A stretch of DNA of 59,679 nucleotides from Klebsormidium nitens (lineage: Eukaryota > Streptophyta > Klebsormidiophyceae > Klebsormidiales > Klebsormidiaceae), in assembly GCA_000708835.1 (NCBI GenBank), contig DF237489.1:1-59679 (forward strand), in the 5' to 3' direction. The notes under the pieces are model-generated. The model had not been told where the DNA came from, did no database searches, and saw only the letters and a list, made by a program, of their open reading frames with translations. Positions 1-13,400 of this stretch are shown here, in pieces (the first letter of the stretch is position 1; each line of letters starts with the position of its first letter). The position numbers and the translations under genes were made by a program.

Positions 1-3000
1 ATCTGAGGAAACTCATATCAAAGTTCTTCAGGACGATATAAGGAATGTTGTTGATATTGTTAGCAAGAGTGTCCAAGAGAACCGAAAGGTGGATGGGTTA
101 TTGATGATGCTATGCATGTCGAAACAGAGGGCATGGAGCAAAGGGCTGTCCGAATATCCTACAAAATCAGTCACGATTGAATTTTGTCGAGTTATGCCGT
201 GCGCTACTCGGCTATTGCCGGTCCTCATCGGGTCCGGCGGAACGCATAGAACTCTGAGCTCAGAGACGCTAGTCACGCCGATCACCGGCGCTCGCTCCAG
301 TTATATCTTCCCGCATCTAGCCATGCAGAACAACTTAGGCGTATCCCGGCTAGACCCGCGATTACCCACTCACTTAAATGCCACGTCATGGCGCAACAGA
401 ATGGTGCTTGCTCAAGGGATAGTCATGGATAGATACAACATAATAGCACGTGCAACCCACATCATGCTATGAATTCTCACACATTGCTCCGGCCTCCCAA
501 TAACTCGCACACCAAGAATGTAGGCACCCATGCTCAGCCCGTCATACTCACATCACCGGAGACGAAGCTCCACACCAATGCACCACGGCTGCTGAATGCT
601 CAGATCCTTCTCATATGCTCGGGCGCCATGTTGTCCTTACAAGGAAGCTCGAGGAGAACTTGCAACTTGAGAAGTGAGTCACACTACTCTGGAAGCAAGT
701 AGTATACTAGCACTACCACTTGGCCGGAGGTGAAACCACCCGGCTACAGATCTACACTCGACCGGAGGTCTGGCTACCGGTCGGAAGTCAACTATTGTCA
801 ACCCTAGCATGTGGCCACCCTCGTGTGACCTAGCCTAGTCACTGGCTATCGTCCTATGTCGGGGGACCTCCCTCGTGCGAACCCGACAGGCCACCGGAGC
901 CTCGGAAACCTCGAAACCCCCGCGTGGATGACACCTGTCAGCCGCCCGCCTTACGCTACCGGACCGCGGCCGCATGCGCCCAACGTGTTATGGCACGGGC
1001 TCCTCACGGCATGGCAGTTAATCTAAAGATCGTCAAGCAAGTGTAAAGAAAAGGCCGAAATCAAAGTGCCAGTAGAAAAGAGGGTCAGGTTAAGAGTGTC
1101 AAACGCTTTGGCGTTTAATCTAGACATGCGCCAAAGGGATGGTCAAGTCCAATATAAGGTAGTTCGGTAGACACAATGGTGGGCTTCCACGTGACCCACC
1201 CATCCTTCCAGCTCATTCAAAAGGCTTCCGCTGCCTTGATATAGGCCCAGACGGTCGAAGAGGATACCGGAGTGAAGGAGCTCCATATGATTCTAAAAAC
1301 TTCATCGATGTCCGCTGTAAGTAAGATGCTAGCATAATAAAGCCGAGTCAGAAAGTGACAAAAAATCCATTAGCCATGTAGCAGAAGGGTAGTTGTCATG
1401 CATAGACGTCGCAGCTACTGCACAATTGGGTCTTGTGAAAGGCCTTATCTACTTGTAAAACCGTATAGTTAATGGGTGAAGGGTCACATTTGAAAAGGCA
1501 AGATGTAGCGCTCAATTTCATTCATGGTTGAGGGCAAGATGCCGTCCTGCCGCAGAAGACACTTAGGTGCGGAAGCTAACACCAAGACACGAGCCAGCAC
1601 ATGATAACATAATGCAGCAGCCTGTCTTAAGCGCCTCAGACGCACGCTTCAAATTGAGACATGGTTGCTAATCTTACAATCTCTAAGTCATGGATTCTCT
1701 AAGCTAGCGAGTCTTCATGCTTAAGCCGCACGCGGCCGGCCGCGACTTGGACTCCAGCTGCCGGGTGAAAATTTTCCTGAATTCGTGATAATGGCGGGAT
1801 GGCAGAAGTGCACGGGGACTTTCATACCTGCATGCTTCAGCAGATTGGGCATTGGGCAGTTGCAAGGCATATTACTGACTGAATGCAGGCAAACCTGGCC
1901 GCCAACCCCGGCCGCAAAATGTTGACGGTTGGCATCGGCGCGCGGCCGCGCTTAATGCAGCAAACAGAATGCTGAGTGAGGACGCTCTAGGCATGCAGCT
2001 GATCGCAGCGCTTTGTTGAAGATCAAACGGTCTTTCCATACTTTTTGCCCTAAGTTTGAAAGAAGCAAAGGAGGAACACGATGATGGCTACTTTGACGGT
2101 GTGGATCCCACATCTAATGTGGTCTTAGAAAGGCTTCTACAGATGCATGCATGACACAAATTGAGGAAGAATGCGATTCTCGCAGAAACTTTTAGGGACT
2201 TTCTACATATGGCATGGCTCATGATAGCGTATGAAGGGTGTCGTTACCCGTAGTTCGTGCATGTGACGACGTGAAGTGACCTATACTTTCGAATTTTTCA
2301 AAACAAAATATGAAGATCATGCCATGTAATAATTATGCATAGTTTGATGAATCAACATTGCCCGCAGAAAACACAGTTAGTGAGTGGTGTTTGTTTAGTT
2401 TACTTAGATAATCAAGGACTACGCAGGCTAACTGCATCAATAAAGCGGTCTGACTCTTATTTAGACGTTTCGAACTCAAAGTGTGCGAATTAGATATCTA
2501 GTTGAATGGGCACGAGTCCCACGACAGTTCGCCACATAAACTATCGGCAATTGTTTTTGTATAGGCATTTTTTGCCTTAGCCAAAGTTTTGCTGTGTGCA
2601 GAAAGAGAGAATGCTTGATGTTTTGGTAGGGTACAATGTATAACGGGTGAGGCTTGGCGATGTACATTCCAAGCAAGCCGCATATTGTCAAAACTCGGAC
2701 CGAATACTTTCAAATAGTTCCTGGATGAAGCTTACACACGTAAGACCCTTACCCGCAAAACTTTGACGAGTATAGTGCGAAGGATTTGGAAGCACATTAG
2801 TATGCAAAAACCTCGAAAGTGGTAGAATTACTCGCGATACTAACATGGGTACACCCCTATTAGCCAGGAAACTCTTGGTTGCATGGTTGCATTTGCTTCG
2901 ATTGGCAAAACACTTACAATCACACAAATTTTAAGGTCACAAGCTAGCTAGCCTGCCAATACAAATCACTGAGCAAAGCTAGATCTACCAAAAGATGTGC

Positions 3001-3644
3001 CAAAAGAGGTGTTGAGAAAGAGATGATGAACGGTTGACAACTTCGACAACTTGTTCATGTGCAACAGAACTTGGACTCCCAACCCGTTTTGAATTGCCAC
3101 CAAGAGATCGAGGGTTTCCATTGGTTATTCTTGCATGAAACTTTTGAAGACACTGTCCCATTAGAGTGATTATCTGACCTTAAATGATTCAATGATACAC
3201 TTGTTGGACTCAAACAATGTTCGACAATGTCCTGACATATTTTGGTGACTTATCCACCCGAGATTCGTGGGAAGCCATTTGACTTTGAAAGAGACTCAAA
3301 AATACGTAGTAAATCTGACTAGACTGAACCTAACTGACGATTCTTCGTCTATGTGTACGGTCCAGATCGATCTTCTGTTCTTTCACGGGAATGCTCATCT
3401 TGCACGTAGTCACATTCTCGAAACCTTGACGTTTCTATGTTGAAGGACCGGCGGGAAACAGAGCTTCGACACTGCAAAACAAGACATCTTGCTTTCATTC
3501 TCAAGAACGACCGTGGACTTCTCACAATTCGCCTGGTTTGTCAGGATGTGACCCACAGCCGATTAAAGACGAGGGGACCCACAGCAACCACTCGAAGTAG
3601 CTAATAATCAACGCTGCAAAATACTTATCATCCATCTTTGTTCC
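1..3644. other. gene-poor left flank
   Basis: No multi-exon gene could be built here. A frame open from the left edge runs from base 2 to 472 and is listed separately. The rest has only short random-looking frames on both strands. Small perfect GC palindromes occur at 1731-1744 and 1940-1951. From about 2000 to 3600 the sequence is AT-richer and featureless to the eye. Confidence 0.5.
2..472 (+). other. ORF open at left edge, 156 codons, unknown
   Basis: The frame starts before the window and ends with a stop at 470-472, so it could be the 3' end of a gene, an exon with read-through, or a decayed element. Residues 1-45 look coiled-coil-like, with regularly spaced Ile/Val/Leu and charged residues. 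After about residue 50 the composition becomes irregular, and the opposite strand is also open for 85 codons (28-285). I recognise no family. A decayed mobile element fragment is as likely as a gene. Confidence 0.2.
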
Positions 3645-6325
3645 TCACCTTGAGCCCAGCTCGGCAATGATCTCGGTGGTGGTGGTGCTCCGCTTGTGCT
3701 TCCCAAAGGCCTCCCGCGCAGCGTACCTCGTGATGAGGGACCCTGCAATACCTGCCGCGATGCCCGGGTTGGACGAGAACCTGCACCACAGCAAGGCGCC
3801 CGTGAGACAACAGCAACGGCAAGTGTACGGGCCCTGGGACGTGCGTGGCCCTGCCTTCAAGCGGTGGAACACCTGGCTGGGGTGGTGCAAGGGGACAAGG
3901 AGCGAGGCCAGGAGTGGGGGGCAGAGCCAGGAGCGCTTGCACCCTCCGTAGCTGGAGACAAGAGACAGGGCCGGCGCCGCTGTACAGGCTCACGTTCGCG
4001 AGAAGAATTGGAACGCGTCCGTTCCTTGCTCCGTCTGCTGCACGAACTGGCGCGCCCACGCCATGAAGATGGCGATGCTGCATGCGCACGCCAAAGCAGC
4101 ACGAGTCAGCGGCAGAAGCAAGCCGACAATCCATCTCTGCGCAGGTCGCCGGCACCAACCCGCTGCAAGCTGAGCTGACCTGACTGGACGAGCAAGCAGT
4201 GCACGCCTGACTCTTAGCGACCCCCCCCAAATGCGTTCACTGTCAGTGCTGCTGCGCCCTGCGGCCCTTGGCGCTGCCTCACCTGCCGGCCATGATGTCC
4301 CCCTGGCCGCCCACCCTGCGCGGCGACCCAAACTCGCCGAACGCCTGCACCGTGTCCCCGTCGCTGACCTGGTCGGCGGGGCCCTTCTGGACCACCGTCA
4401 CATGGCCCAACCTGCAAATGCCGCACCAGTCAGCACAACCAGAACCACATCATCACAGGACGTCGCCAAAAGGGCACTCCTTGCCTGGCAAAGTGCTGAT
4501 GCAGGCAGAGGCGTGAGGCGCGAAGAATCCTCCCGAGGTAAAGCACCAAGTTTTGGCAAGGCGCTTTTTAGGAGAGCCCGTCTGTGTCCCCGTTTGTCCT
4601 CGACACCGTTCTCCCCTCAGATTCCCATTCCCGGGGCGGCCTCACCTTGCGGCAAGGTCCCTGAGCTGCTGGCCGGTGTCGGTCTGCTGGTGCTTGTAGT
4701 CCGGCCCAAACACCTTGTCCACCAGGCGGCGGTGCTCGTTGGGGTTGGGCGTCAGGATGGCCAGCCGGTAGCCCTGGATCAGCGCCGGCTCCTGCGTCGC
4801 CAGCCACAGCCCGTCCTGCACACCGCGACACGCAGGTGGGCCACCCATCAGGCAAGGCCGATAGTGCTCACGGGGAGCTTGGCCTCGCAGCAGAAGGAAG
4901 CCACGCTGTCAGGACTCAAGCACGTACTTGCGTCCGCTTCGTCGGTTTCACAACTATAGACCAAACAATGAGGGCCCCTGAACGACGTTGAAAGTGCACT
5001 TTCGTTAGACGTCCAGTCGCACCGGAAGGCAAGGCTGAGGCACAGAAGCAACGCCAGTGATGAGCGGCTTTCTGAGAGGAGCAAAGAAGACAACAAACGC
5101 GGTTGTTTGACATCGGCAGGTATGCCTCTGTGCCTCGGCCCCCCGGCGACCGGGGGTGCTCACCCCATCCAGGACCAGCGGCAGCTCTGCGCTGCGTGCC
5201 TCGCGGATGACCTTGGCCACAGTGCGCAGCAGCAGGTCGTCACGGCCCAACCCGGGGCCCACCACGAGGCAGTCAAATCGCGGCAGCCACTCGCGGATGG
5301 CGCTGAACGCCTTCTCTGCCACCTGCTCGCGCTCCTGCGCACTGGCTGACCTGGGGGGCAGGAACGGAAGAGGGGGGGGATTTACTAAAAAGTGAGCGCG
5401 GCGGCAGCTGAAAGACACCCTGCGCTGATCACGGGCTAAAACAGGCAAGGCAAACGCCCCCTACTGGAAGTGAATGGTTTTGAGAACCTTCGCGGATTTT
5501 CCATCATTCTGGCAGCAGGAATAGCAATCAGTCTTGGACACGAGCCAGCCCCAGGGGAATCACCCAGCAGAGCTGCTTGCCATGCAGCCCGCTTGGCTGT
5601 GCGGCTTGTGGCTGGGCCTCACTCATGTTCGTACGACTCCTCGAGCACCGGGTGCACAATCAGCTCGGGGCTGTAGCTCTTGATGACAGTGCCGGCGCCC
5701 TTGGCACAAAAGACGTGGGACAGATCCGCGCCAATCTTGAGGGCGGAGATGGCCGCAAAGAAGGGCGCGCCCGTGTACTCCCGGCAGCCTCCCAGCACCG
5801 CAACCTTGCCTGCAACAGCGCAAGCAGGCAGGGCACAGCAGGGCAGGTCAGGCGGGGCGCAGCAGACAGGACTTCTGCCGGGACGCGCACCTTGCCTCCT
5901 CAGTTTGTTAGCTAATGGAAACAACCCTCCTGTCCTACATGGACAAAATCAGATGGTGGCAGTAACCAAACGAGACCCAGCTGGAGTTTTCACTCACAGG
6001 TGGGCCAATAAGCTGGACACAATGGTGGTGGTGGCTCTTGGCCCCAGCATGCAGCCGAAGCAGGCATGCACAGAAGCCGCTGCGCGCAAGAAAATCAAAT
6101 GCAACTCTGAATTGCCCTTTCAAGGTTACAGATACATCCCAGCTCCAGTCATGCAGCATAGGCGAACAGGGCGCGGCGCCTTTTGCAGTGATGATCCAAG
6201 GGGGAATCAAAGCAGTGCAGCAACCGCCGCCACTTGCCTGCCTGGCCCTTGTGCTTGGTGGGGGCCAGTGCCGGGACAAAGGCCCGGATAGCCGACACCA
6301 CCTGCTCCAGGTTGCTCCACGACAT
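3645..6325 (-). CDS. NAXD: ATP-dependent (S)-NAD(P)H-hydrate dehydratase
   Basis: This metabolite-repair enzyme (CARKD/YjeF C-terminal family, ribokinase-like fold) dehydrates S-NAD(P)HX back to NAD(P)H using ATP or ADP. The exons, in coding order, are 6325-6238, 5809-5623, 5350-5164, 4815-4646, 4411-4283, 4077-3994 and 3780-3645. They total 981 nt and encode 326 aa, the usual family length. Visible motifs are KHKGQ near residue 25, [10 protein letters not shown] directly after it, [14 protein letters not shown] at 176-181, and the GGQGD loop at 245-249 whose Asp249 should be the catalytic/metal-linked residue. The C-terminal helix carries [10 protein letters not shown]. The first intron uses a GC donor (AG|GCAAGT at 6237). 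The ATG at 6325 gives no obvious organelle signal; a cytosolic form is likely, though an upstream exon with a transit peptide cannot be excluded. The gene is head-to-head with the V-ATPase c gene. Confidence 0.95.
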
Positions 6326-6987
6326 GGGGCGGACAAGCGGGCAGCAAAGGGTGGAAAAACGAACGTGCAGCCACGAGAGAAGGGCGTTGCGACAAAAGGT
6401 GCCGGCCCGATGGTGGTTTCTGAATCCACGCAGTCCCCCATTGTGGGCGCATGCAGCTGCTGAATCATTGAATGCTGCCCGCGCTAGCTGCTTCCGCCTC
6501 CTACTACCGTACTAGCTATCTCAGAACTAGGAATCGGATAGGTTTCCAGACCGGGACCGCGGTAAAGAATGCCATGCGGCACTGCAGCTCTAATTTCAAG
6601 TGCTGTAGTCCGGAGGGCTCCTCGCCTGCCACCTCATCTTTTTAGCTCTCTCTCGGTGCTGCTCATTGGTTCTTGCTTGTACATGTAACATCTTATACAC
6701 ACCAAGGTTGAACTTAACAGTTTGAAACCCTTCAATAAAGACGTATTCTGGCGCCACGCCTAGTTGTCCATTGTCAAGTTTCGTGAGCTCTACCATTACT
6801 AAGCCTCAGGCTCTGAGTCGGAGTCTAGGCTCTCTACTCTTGGGGCCTTCGGCCTGATCGAGGCTGAAAACGTCTACGTTGTGCTCAGCAATCAAAAACT
6901 TGAAAAAGGAGCAGTTGAGCTATTACCTGCAACGCGAAGCTCCCCTTTCCCGACGTGCAGTAGAAGAGGTGCTCTCAGCCATTCAGG
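6326..6987. promoter_or_regulatory. divergent intergenic region NAXD / VHA-c
   Basis: These 662 bases separate the two start codons of oppositely oriented genes, so they must hold both 5' UTRs and both promoters. I see no convincing TATA box. Short frames here are not supported as genes. Confidence 0.5.
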
Positions 6988-8845
6988 ATGTCGTTCAATC
7001 CACTCGGAGCAGAGGCGTTCAACGGGGATGAGGTGGCTCCTTTCTTTGGGTTCCTGGGAGCAGCTTCTGCCCTCATCTTCGCCTGTAAGATGCTGCACAT
7101 TCAACATAGAGGATCTCATGTGCCAATTGATTCCTGCAGGATGCATCTTAGTTGATTGTATCATCTGGTCAGCGAATTTACTCAATTGAAAGATCAGGAG
7201 TCAAGAGCACTGTGCTATTCGCGATTTGATTGGCAAATCTTATCTGACGTACCGGATTGCACAGTCAGCTCAGATGGACATCTGCTCAAGAGGTTATTTT
7301 CTAATGTTCCAGCTTGGGTTGTTTTTGCGACCAGAATTGATTGGCAGCTTTGCACATCTTTCCTTCATCTGGCATAGTCTCTTGCTCTGGAGTACATGCG
7401 ATTTTGTCCTTGCCATGTACAAACACTGTCTCTTGGATTCCATCAAAGGAACAGCTCAGGGTTTGCCTGTATCGACCAAAGCAGGAGCTTTGCTTGCAAG
7501 TTTTGAGATTCTGATTGAGTTAGCTTCAATGTTAACCAGAAGATTGTCTTCCATTTTGAAAAGGCTTTTCAAAGCAGGAATGTCAATGTCTGATGTTCAT
7601 AGACTGGGCGAGGTCTGCTCAAGCAGGTACAGGTGTACGCACACAGCGGTTGCACAATCTGACATTGTTGATGAAAAGCGATCACAATCTTTAGCAACCT
7701 CCCGTCAATTTCACAAATTGAAAGCAGATAGCATACAGATCCTTTTTGCATCTGAGATCCAGACGAATGTATTTGACTTCGTCCAACCCTGAGCATGTTT
7801 TCGCAGCACAAGTTCTGCTTTTCCGTTTGCTTCCGAGCCACTTGCCCGGGCATGAGGCCAAGATGTAGGGTTCTATGCTGCACAGTACACGAAACAGGGA
7901 CTTCCATTAGGGTGTTGCCTTCTTTGGTGATCAGCTGTCTTAACGCTGTCTCCTGCTACTCAGAGCCCCAGCCACTGATGCTTGCTGCTCCGCGCAGGTG
8001 CTGGCGCTGCGTATGGCACTGCCAAGAGCGGCGTGGGTGTTGCGTCCATGGGCGTCATGCGGCCTGAGCTGGTGATGAAGTCCATTGTCCCCGTGGTTAT
8101 GGCGGGAGTCCTGGGAATCTACGGCCTCATCATCGCCGTCATCATCTCCACCGGCAGTATCCTCGCCAATGCCCTTGTTTGCTTCTGATTCATATCCTGC
8201 ACATGTCAAACCTCCAGAAGGCTGCTAGCAGACTCGCGGTTCAGTTGTTGATGATCTATGCAGTTGCTGAAACAGCATTCCTGTTATCCTCCTTGAATTA
8301 CCCTCTAACAGTCAACCCCAAGGCAAAGCCGTACTACCTCTTCGACGGCTACGCTCATCTTGCATCTGGCCTGGCTTGTGGTCTGGCTGGCCTGTCTGCT
8401 GGGATGGCAATTGGAATAGTTGGTGACGCAGGTGTCAGGTAAGACAATTAGCTAGCCGAAGAGAATGCAGCAGTGTGAAGCTGCAGCATTCTGAGATTTA
8501 AGCGTATGGCTAAGGAGGGTTCATAATGGTGTCACAAGTTACTTTCATTTGTGTTTGAGCTCCTAGTCCTGGTTATGCTGTTCTTTCCAATCTTGCTTAG
8601 TAGCGTCAGCTTGCTGCTCTTGTTGACTTGCATCGGCTGCTGCTTACTCACATTTGAGGCGAAAGGCTTGTCGTTCTCGTATTGCCAATTCATATTGTAC
8701 TGTCTGCTTGTGCAGGGCGAATGCACAGCAGCCGAAGCTGTTTGTTGGAATGATTCTGATCCTCATTTTCGCTGAAGCTCTTGCCCTTTACGGACTGATC
8801 GTGGGTATCATCCTGTCTTCCCGTGCTGGGCAGTCGCGAGGTTAG
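6988..8845 (+). CDS. VHA-c: V-type proton ATPase 16-kDa proteolipid subunit c
   Basis: This is the c subunit of the membrane Vo ring of the vacuolar H+-ATPase, which carries protons through the ring to acidify vacuole and endomembranes. The exons are 6988-7084, 7998-8156, 8312-8438 and 8716-8845. They total 513 nt and encode 170 aa, against about 165 in plants; the extra residues are at the N-terminus before FNGDE. Four membrane helices are clear. The second half contains [33 protein letters not shown] and the last helix [17 protein letters not shown]. Glu148 in that helix is the essential proton carrier. The protein ends in AGQSRG, close to the plant AGQSRAE. The first intron is long (913 bp). 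Splice phases all agree. The gene is divergent from NAXD. Confidence 0.97.
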
Positions 8846-10441
8846 CAAGCTTCTTTGGTGTCTTGTCTGATCAGGGAACAATCTGCTTCATTGCGACGCA
8901 AAGCGCATCTTTATCATGGACAGGACTCATGGGAAGTCTGAGGTGTTAAACCGCGCTGTACATGTTGAACAACAATATCATTTGATTGAAGTGCTGACTC
9001 TTGGCACAACTTGAAAAAGTTGCTTAAATACGCTCAAGTTCTGTATACTCACGCCTTGGTTGAAGCTCAAGAGCATCTTACAAAAGAGGGATGTGAATAG
9101 ACTCTGCGTCAATTTGCAAGTACAATTGTCTCAGGTCGGTGATTACATCATGCTCAATTCATATGTTGATTTCTGGTACATTTTTGTGAAGGCGTCATGT
9201 TGTGGAAGCATGTGTGGAAAGAGTCTGACCTAGAATGGCCTTTGCGCATGGGGTAAGCTGAAAATCACCCTCTGGTGAAGCGCCGCATTGCAATCTTGTG
9301 CCGCTTCTTGCATATCATTTAGCAACTTAACCTCAGCTAAATGCATTCCAGTCGTTTGTTACGCAATGTTGGACGTGTTTCTCTTTGCATGTGCCATGGC
9401 CGTCAAGGAACACACTTATGTATGCACATGTGCCTTGAGAAGCCTTGTGACGCACACATCCATCGAATGGGCCATGTGGCAAAAGCGGATCCTGAAGATC
9501 GATCCCGCGTTAAACCATCAACATGTGTATGCTCCTCTCCACCAATACAACATCAATAATACAAATGGCAGATCGCGAGCCGGTTGGAAGCAGATTCTAG
9601 CATGCACCACTTGCTGTCCAAGATAGCAAGAATGATGTTCCATGTACCTGAAGAACAATTCAGACACAATTGCCTGTTCCGTCTACCATGGCCTTCAACA
9701 GAAATCTAGCTCTGGATAAAGAGATGGTGATCGACAAGATCATCATGTATATGGTCACATGCTAAGAAGCATACTGTATTTGAAGACAGCTTTTGAACAC
9801 TTGCTTTATGTCTTATTCGATCATCTCGTGTTCATGACCTCGCAGCCAATGCGGCCGGCCATGAGAAGGCTTCTCGTGAGTCATGAACATACATATGATT
9901 GTATGTAATGTGCGGATGATGATACAAAGACACAGACGGTCACCTGGCACCCTCCAGCTTGTGGTAAGTCATCTTAAGTTGCACTCGCTGCTCAACCCAA
10001 TGAGGCTCAAGTCCCCACAACCTCTACAGTCCCAAGTCAGGAGCAAAGTTGCATACCACTTCTAACTATTGGACTTTGATGATTCTACATTGGCACACTA
10101 CCGCTACACGAATGCCAAAGCTGCTCCCGAAAACAAGCCAAATAAGTCGACGTCTTGCAACATCGTAACCAGATAAACATAAATAAGCCTTTTGTAGCCT
10201 GGTGGTATAAGATGAGCCAGCTTCATTCTCAAGCTACACCTGATGGCAGGGTGCTCATCCTCCATGGCCACTCCCGGCTCCTCTAACAACACGGTTGCCA
10301 ACCGATCAGCTTACCGGTGACTAGACCCACAACTGCCTACACTACTGACTGGTTGCGACGACCTATATGCAAAGCTAATGCACTTCGACGGCAAGGTCCA
10401 ACCAGCTGGACCTGTTAAGCCGCCATACCCACTCCAACACC
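8846..10441. other. convergent 3' intergenic region
   Basis: These 1.6 kb lie between the stop codons of VHA-c (+) and the unknown 904-residue gene (-), so they hold both 3' UTRs. A 112-codon frame at 9288-9626 has random-like, Cys-rich composition and no splice support. I see no RNA gene. Confidence 0.5.
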
Positions 10442-13400
10442 TCAGGCATTCCGCAGATCGATGACCTCGCTGTGGTGGTGAATTGCATTGGCCTCCTCGC
10501 TGCCCCTCTGTGTGCATGTGGCACCCCCTCTCTGTCTCCTTGCCACGCCCCCCGCACAGCGCTTGCTGCGCTTGCGCCCTTCTTCTGCCCCTCCCTGGCA
10601 CAGAGAAGCGTGCCCGTCCACTTGGTACAGCTCGGTGAGGGATCGCACCTTCTGACTCTGTTGTGGGCCCCCTGGATGCCCTTCCATGGGACACGGGACC
10701 GGCTCCCCCACCAGGGGGCTGCTTTCACATGCCAGCACACTCTGATCCCTTGCAGCGAGCCCCTGTGCCTCTGCTTCTCCTCTGTGAGAAGCAGGGCCAT
10801 GCTCCGCCCCATCCTCAGGCTGCCCACTCTTACGGTCCCCCTGCGCAGCCTCTACCTTCCCCTCCCCCACCTCCAGGCAAGCAGCCCCGCCCGCACTCTC
10901 CCGACCTGTACTCGCACTCTGGGCAAGGGCATCGACGCTGGCAGCAGCTTGACCATTCCAGGACATCTCGTGCATGGGGCAATTGTGGGCGCTGCCTGCC
11001 TCGGGGGCCTGGGACCAGCCTGCGGAGCAGCAAGGCGGAAGCGAGAATGAGCTACCAGACAAGGAGGGCCAGCGGCAACACTCTCGATGCGTTAGGCCAT
11101 TTATGGCTACTTGGCGCCCAAAGCCTATATATTGACCTGTTTTTGATGTTTCTCGCTGTAGCTGGGAGACATGCCCAGCCCGCGGCCGTGGGAGACACTC
11201 GTCCCCGGAAGCAGCCTCTCATACTGGACGCGGCAAGCAGGGCCATTGAAGCTGAGCCAAACCAGCATTGTGACATTCAGCTTGCAATGCAGTGATTCGA
11301 AATGCGGGGTATGCAGTACCTGATGTGAGGCACGGCGCCGTGAGGTCCCCCCCCAGGAAGCCGTCCCAGTCCTGACCGTGGGGCGCCGCCAGCGGGTCCT
11401 CCAGGTCCAGCTCGTCGTCCACGGCAGCCAGGCCCACCGGGAACGCGTCTGCATGCATCGTAGCAAGGAATCAGGGGCACAGGGGCGTACGTCCTAGTGC
11501 AACCCATGCTGTGCCAGAGGGTGAGCATGACGAGCATGATGGCAAAGGTCCAGCATTTGACACCAGGAAAGCGGCCCACCACAGACTCCTGCGAACAACA
11601 CCGAGCGCGCTGTGGAGCACCCTCCAGGAGTGCTGCTCTCTCCCAGAGTGCGGCGCCCTGACCTGCGGCGGCAGTACACAGCTCGGTGTGGTCGTCCGCG
11701 AGGTAGCTCTGGATGGCCAGCTCGTCCGCGGACAGCTGGCGCTCCGGGGCGGGGCCCTCTCCGCCAAAGAGGTCCTCCATCAGGCCCGGCCCCCGCTTGC
11801 CGCTCTCCTTGGGCACAGCCTCGCTGTCCGCAGCCCCCTTCGGCGCCTCTCCGGGCAACTGCCCTGCCACCAGCGCGGCCTCCCCCGCGCGCGCCTTGCT
11901 GGTCAGTAGCACGGACATGCCACCGTGGGGCATCGGGTACGCGGTGAGGCCGGGGAGGGACGCGGGGAGGGAGTGGTACGCCGGGTCATCGTGCAGCAGG
12001 GGCGAGGAGCCCGGCGCGTGAGGGATGGCAGCTTCCCAGGCAGAGGAGTCCTTGATTGCGTCAAGCAGGTGAAGCGTGGAGTCACAGCCATAGAAAGCCC
12101 CCGTCCCCTTGGGAAGGTCGTGGTGCCAGGCAGGGGGTGTCGCAAAGGGCAGCCCTGAGGCCCCTTCAGACGGGGACACCCGGCCCGCTTGCTCTGAGGT
12201 CATGGTGGAAGTGAATGTAGGGAGGGGGGGCAGGAGGCTGTGCTGCTCGGCGTCGCCAGTAAACCTGGGAGCTGGAGCGGGGAAGAGGGGGCGGCTGTCG
12301 CTGGCGGAGGGCACGGCCAGCGAGGTGTGCTCGAAGGCGCCCAGGAAGCTGGCGGGGCTGCCGTTGCGGGACACGCCGGCGGGCCAGGAGCAGTCGCTGG
12401 AGGAGGGCAGGTCCAGCGCGGGCAGCGCGTCGGACGCCAGCAGCATGAGCAGGGTGGAGGGGCCACCCTCGGGCCCCGCCTGCAGGCCAAAGCTGGCCAG
12501 GCCCCCGGAGGCGCCGTTGAGGCGGGCGTTGAGGAGCGCCACGGCCGCGTGGCCAATGCGCAGCTCGGAGCCCTCGAGGGTGTGGCCCAGGCTGACCGAC
12601 AGGATGTGCGCCATGTCCGCCGAGGCTGCCACGCCGCATGCCTCGCACGGGCTCACAGCAACGCCCTTGTTGCTGTAGGCGGCTTCAGCAATCTGTGGGG
12701 GGGCGGCAGGCAGCAACGAGCATTTAGGCAGGGCTCTGGCCAAGCAAGCACAGCGCGCAGCGGGAATGCTGCAAGAGGCGAGGGCAGGTGCTGTCCCCGG
12801 TGGAACAGGTGAACCAGAGGGCTCCGGCAGAAGCCCATACACCCATCATTAACCAGCATGCCATCTGACCCTGCCCAGGTTTTGAACCGCCTGAAGGGTT
12901 TTAGTAGCCCACAACAAGCAAACCACAGCAAGAAAGTCAAGAAACAACTCTGCTAACCACCCAATCAGGAAACCCTGCTGATGCAACTCACAAGATGCAG
13001 CTCACAAGTGACAGCTTCTACCCACTCCACAGCGTTTGAAGCTCTGGCAAAAAGAAGGACGGGTAACTGCAGGCTCTGGTTCGTGCCTTCCCAAAAGTGC
13101 GGAAGAACCGGAAGGCGCCACTTGTTCTCCTACACATGGCAGCGCAGCAACAAGCATGCAGATCTAGGTGTCTTCCCGGCCCCCCTCATGATCCCCGCCC
13201 TACCTGCTCGAGGATGGAGCCTTTCAGCGGCGCGGCCCCTCGCACCACCTTGCGCACCTCCGCCACAATGCGCTCCAGCAGCTCCTGGGAGTGGTCCCCA
13301 CATGGCGGCGGCGACCCCAGGGATCCCCCACCAGTCCCGCCCTCCAGGCACCCTTCCTCAATTTTGAACCTGGGGCTTGCTGCGGCCTCCTCCTCGCCTG

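Noticed and set aside
4231-4959. 242-codon plus-strand frame
   Set aside because: It lies antisense to NAXD exons 4 and 5 and owes its length to their GC-rich codon bias; no family features.
9288-9626. 112-codon Cys-rich plus-strand frame as a small secreted protein
   Set aside because: There is no signal peptide at its start and the composition is random-like; it lies in the 3' region of VHA-c.
12109-12812. Plus-strand frames of 189-190 codons
   Set aside because: They are antisense shadows of the second exon of the 904-residue gene, whose own frame carries across all splice sites.
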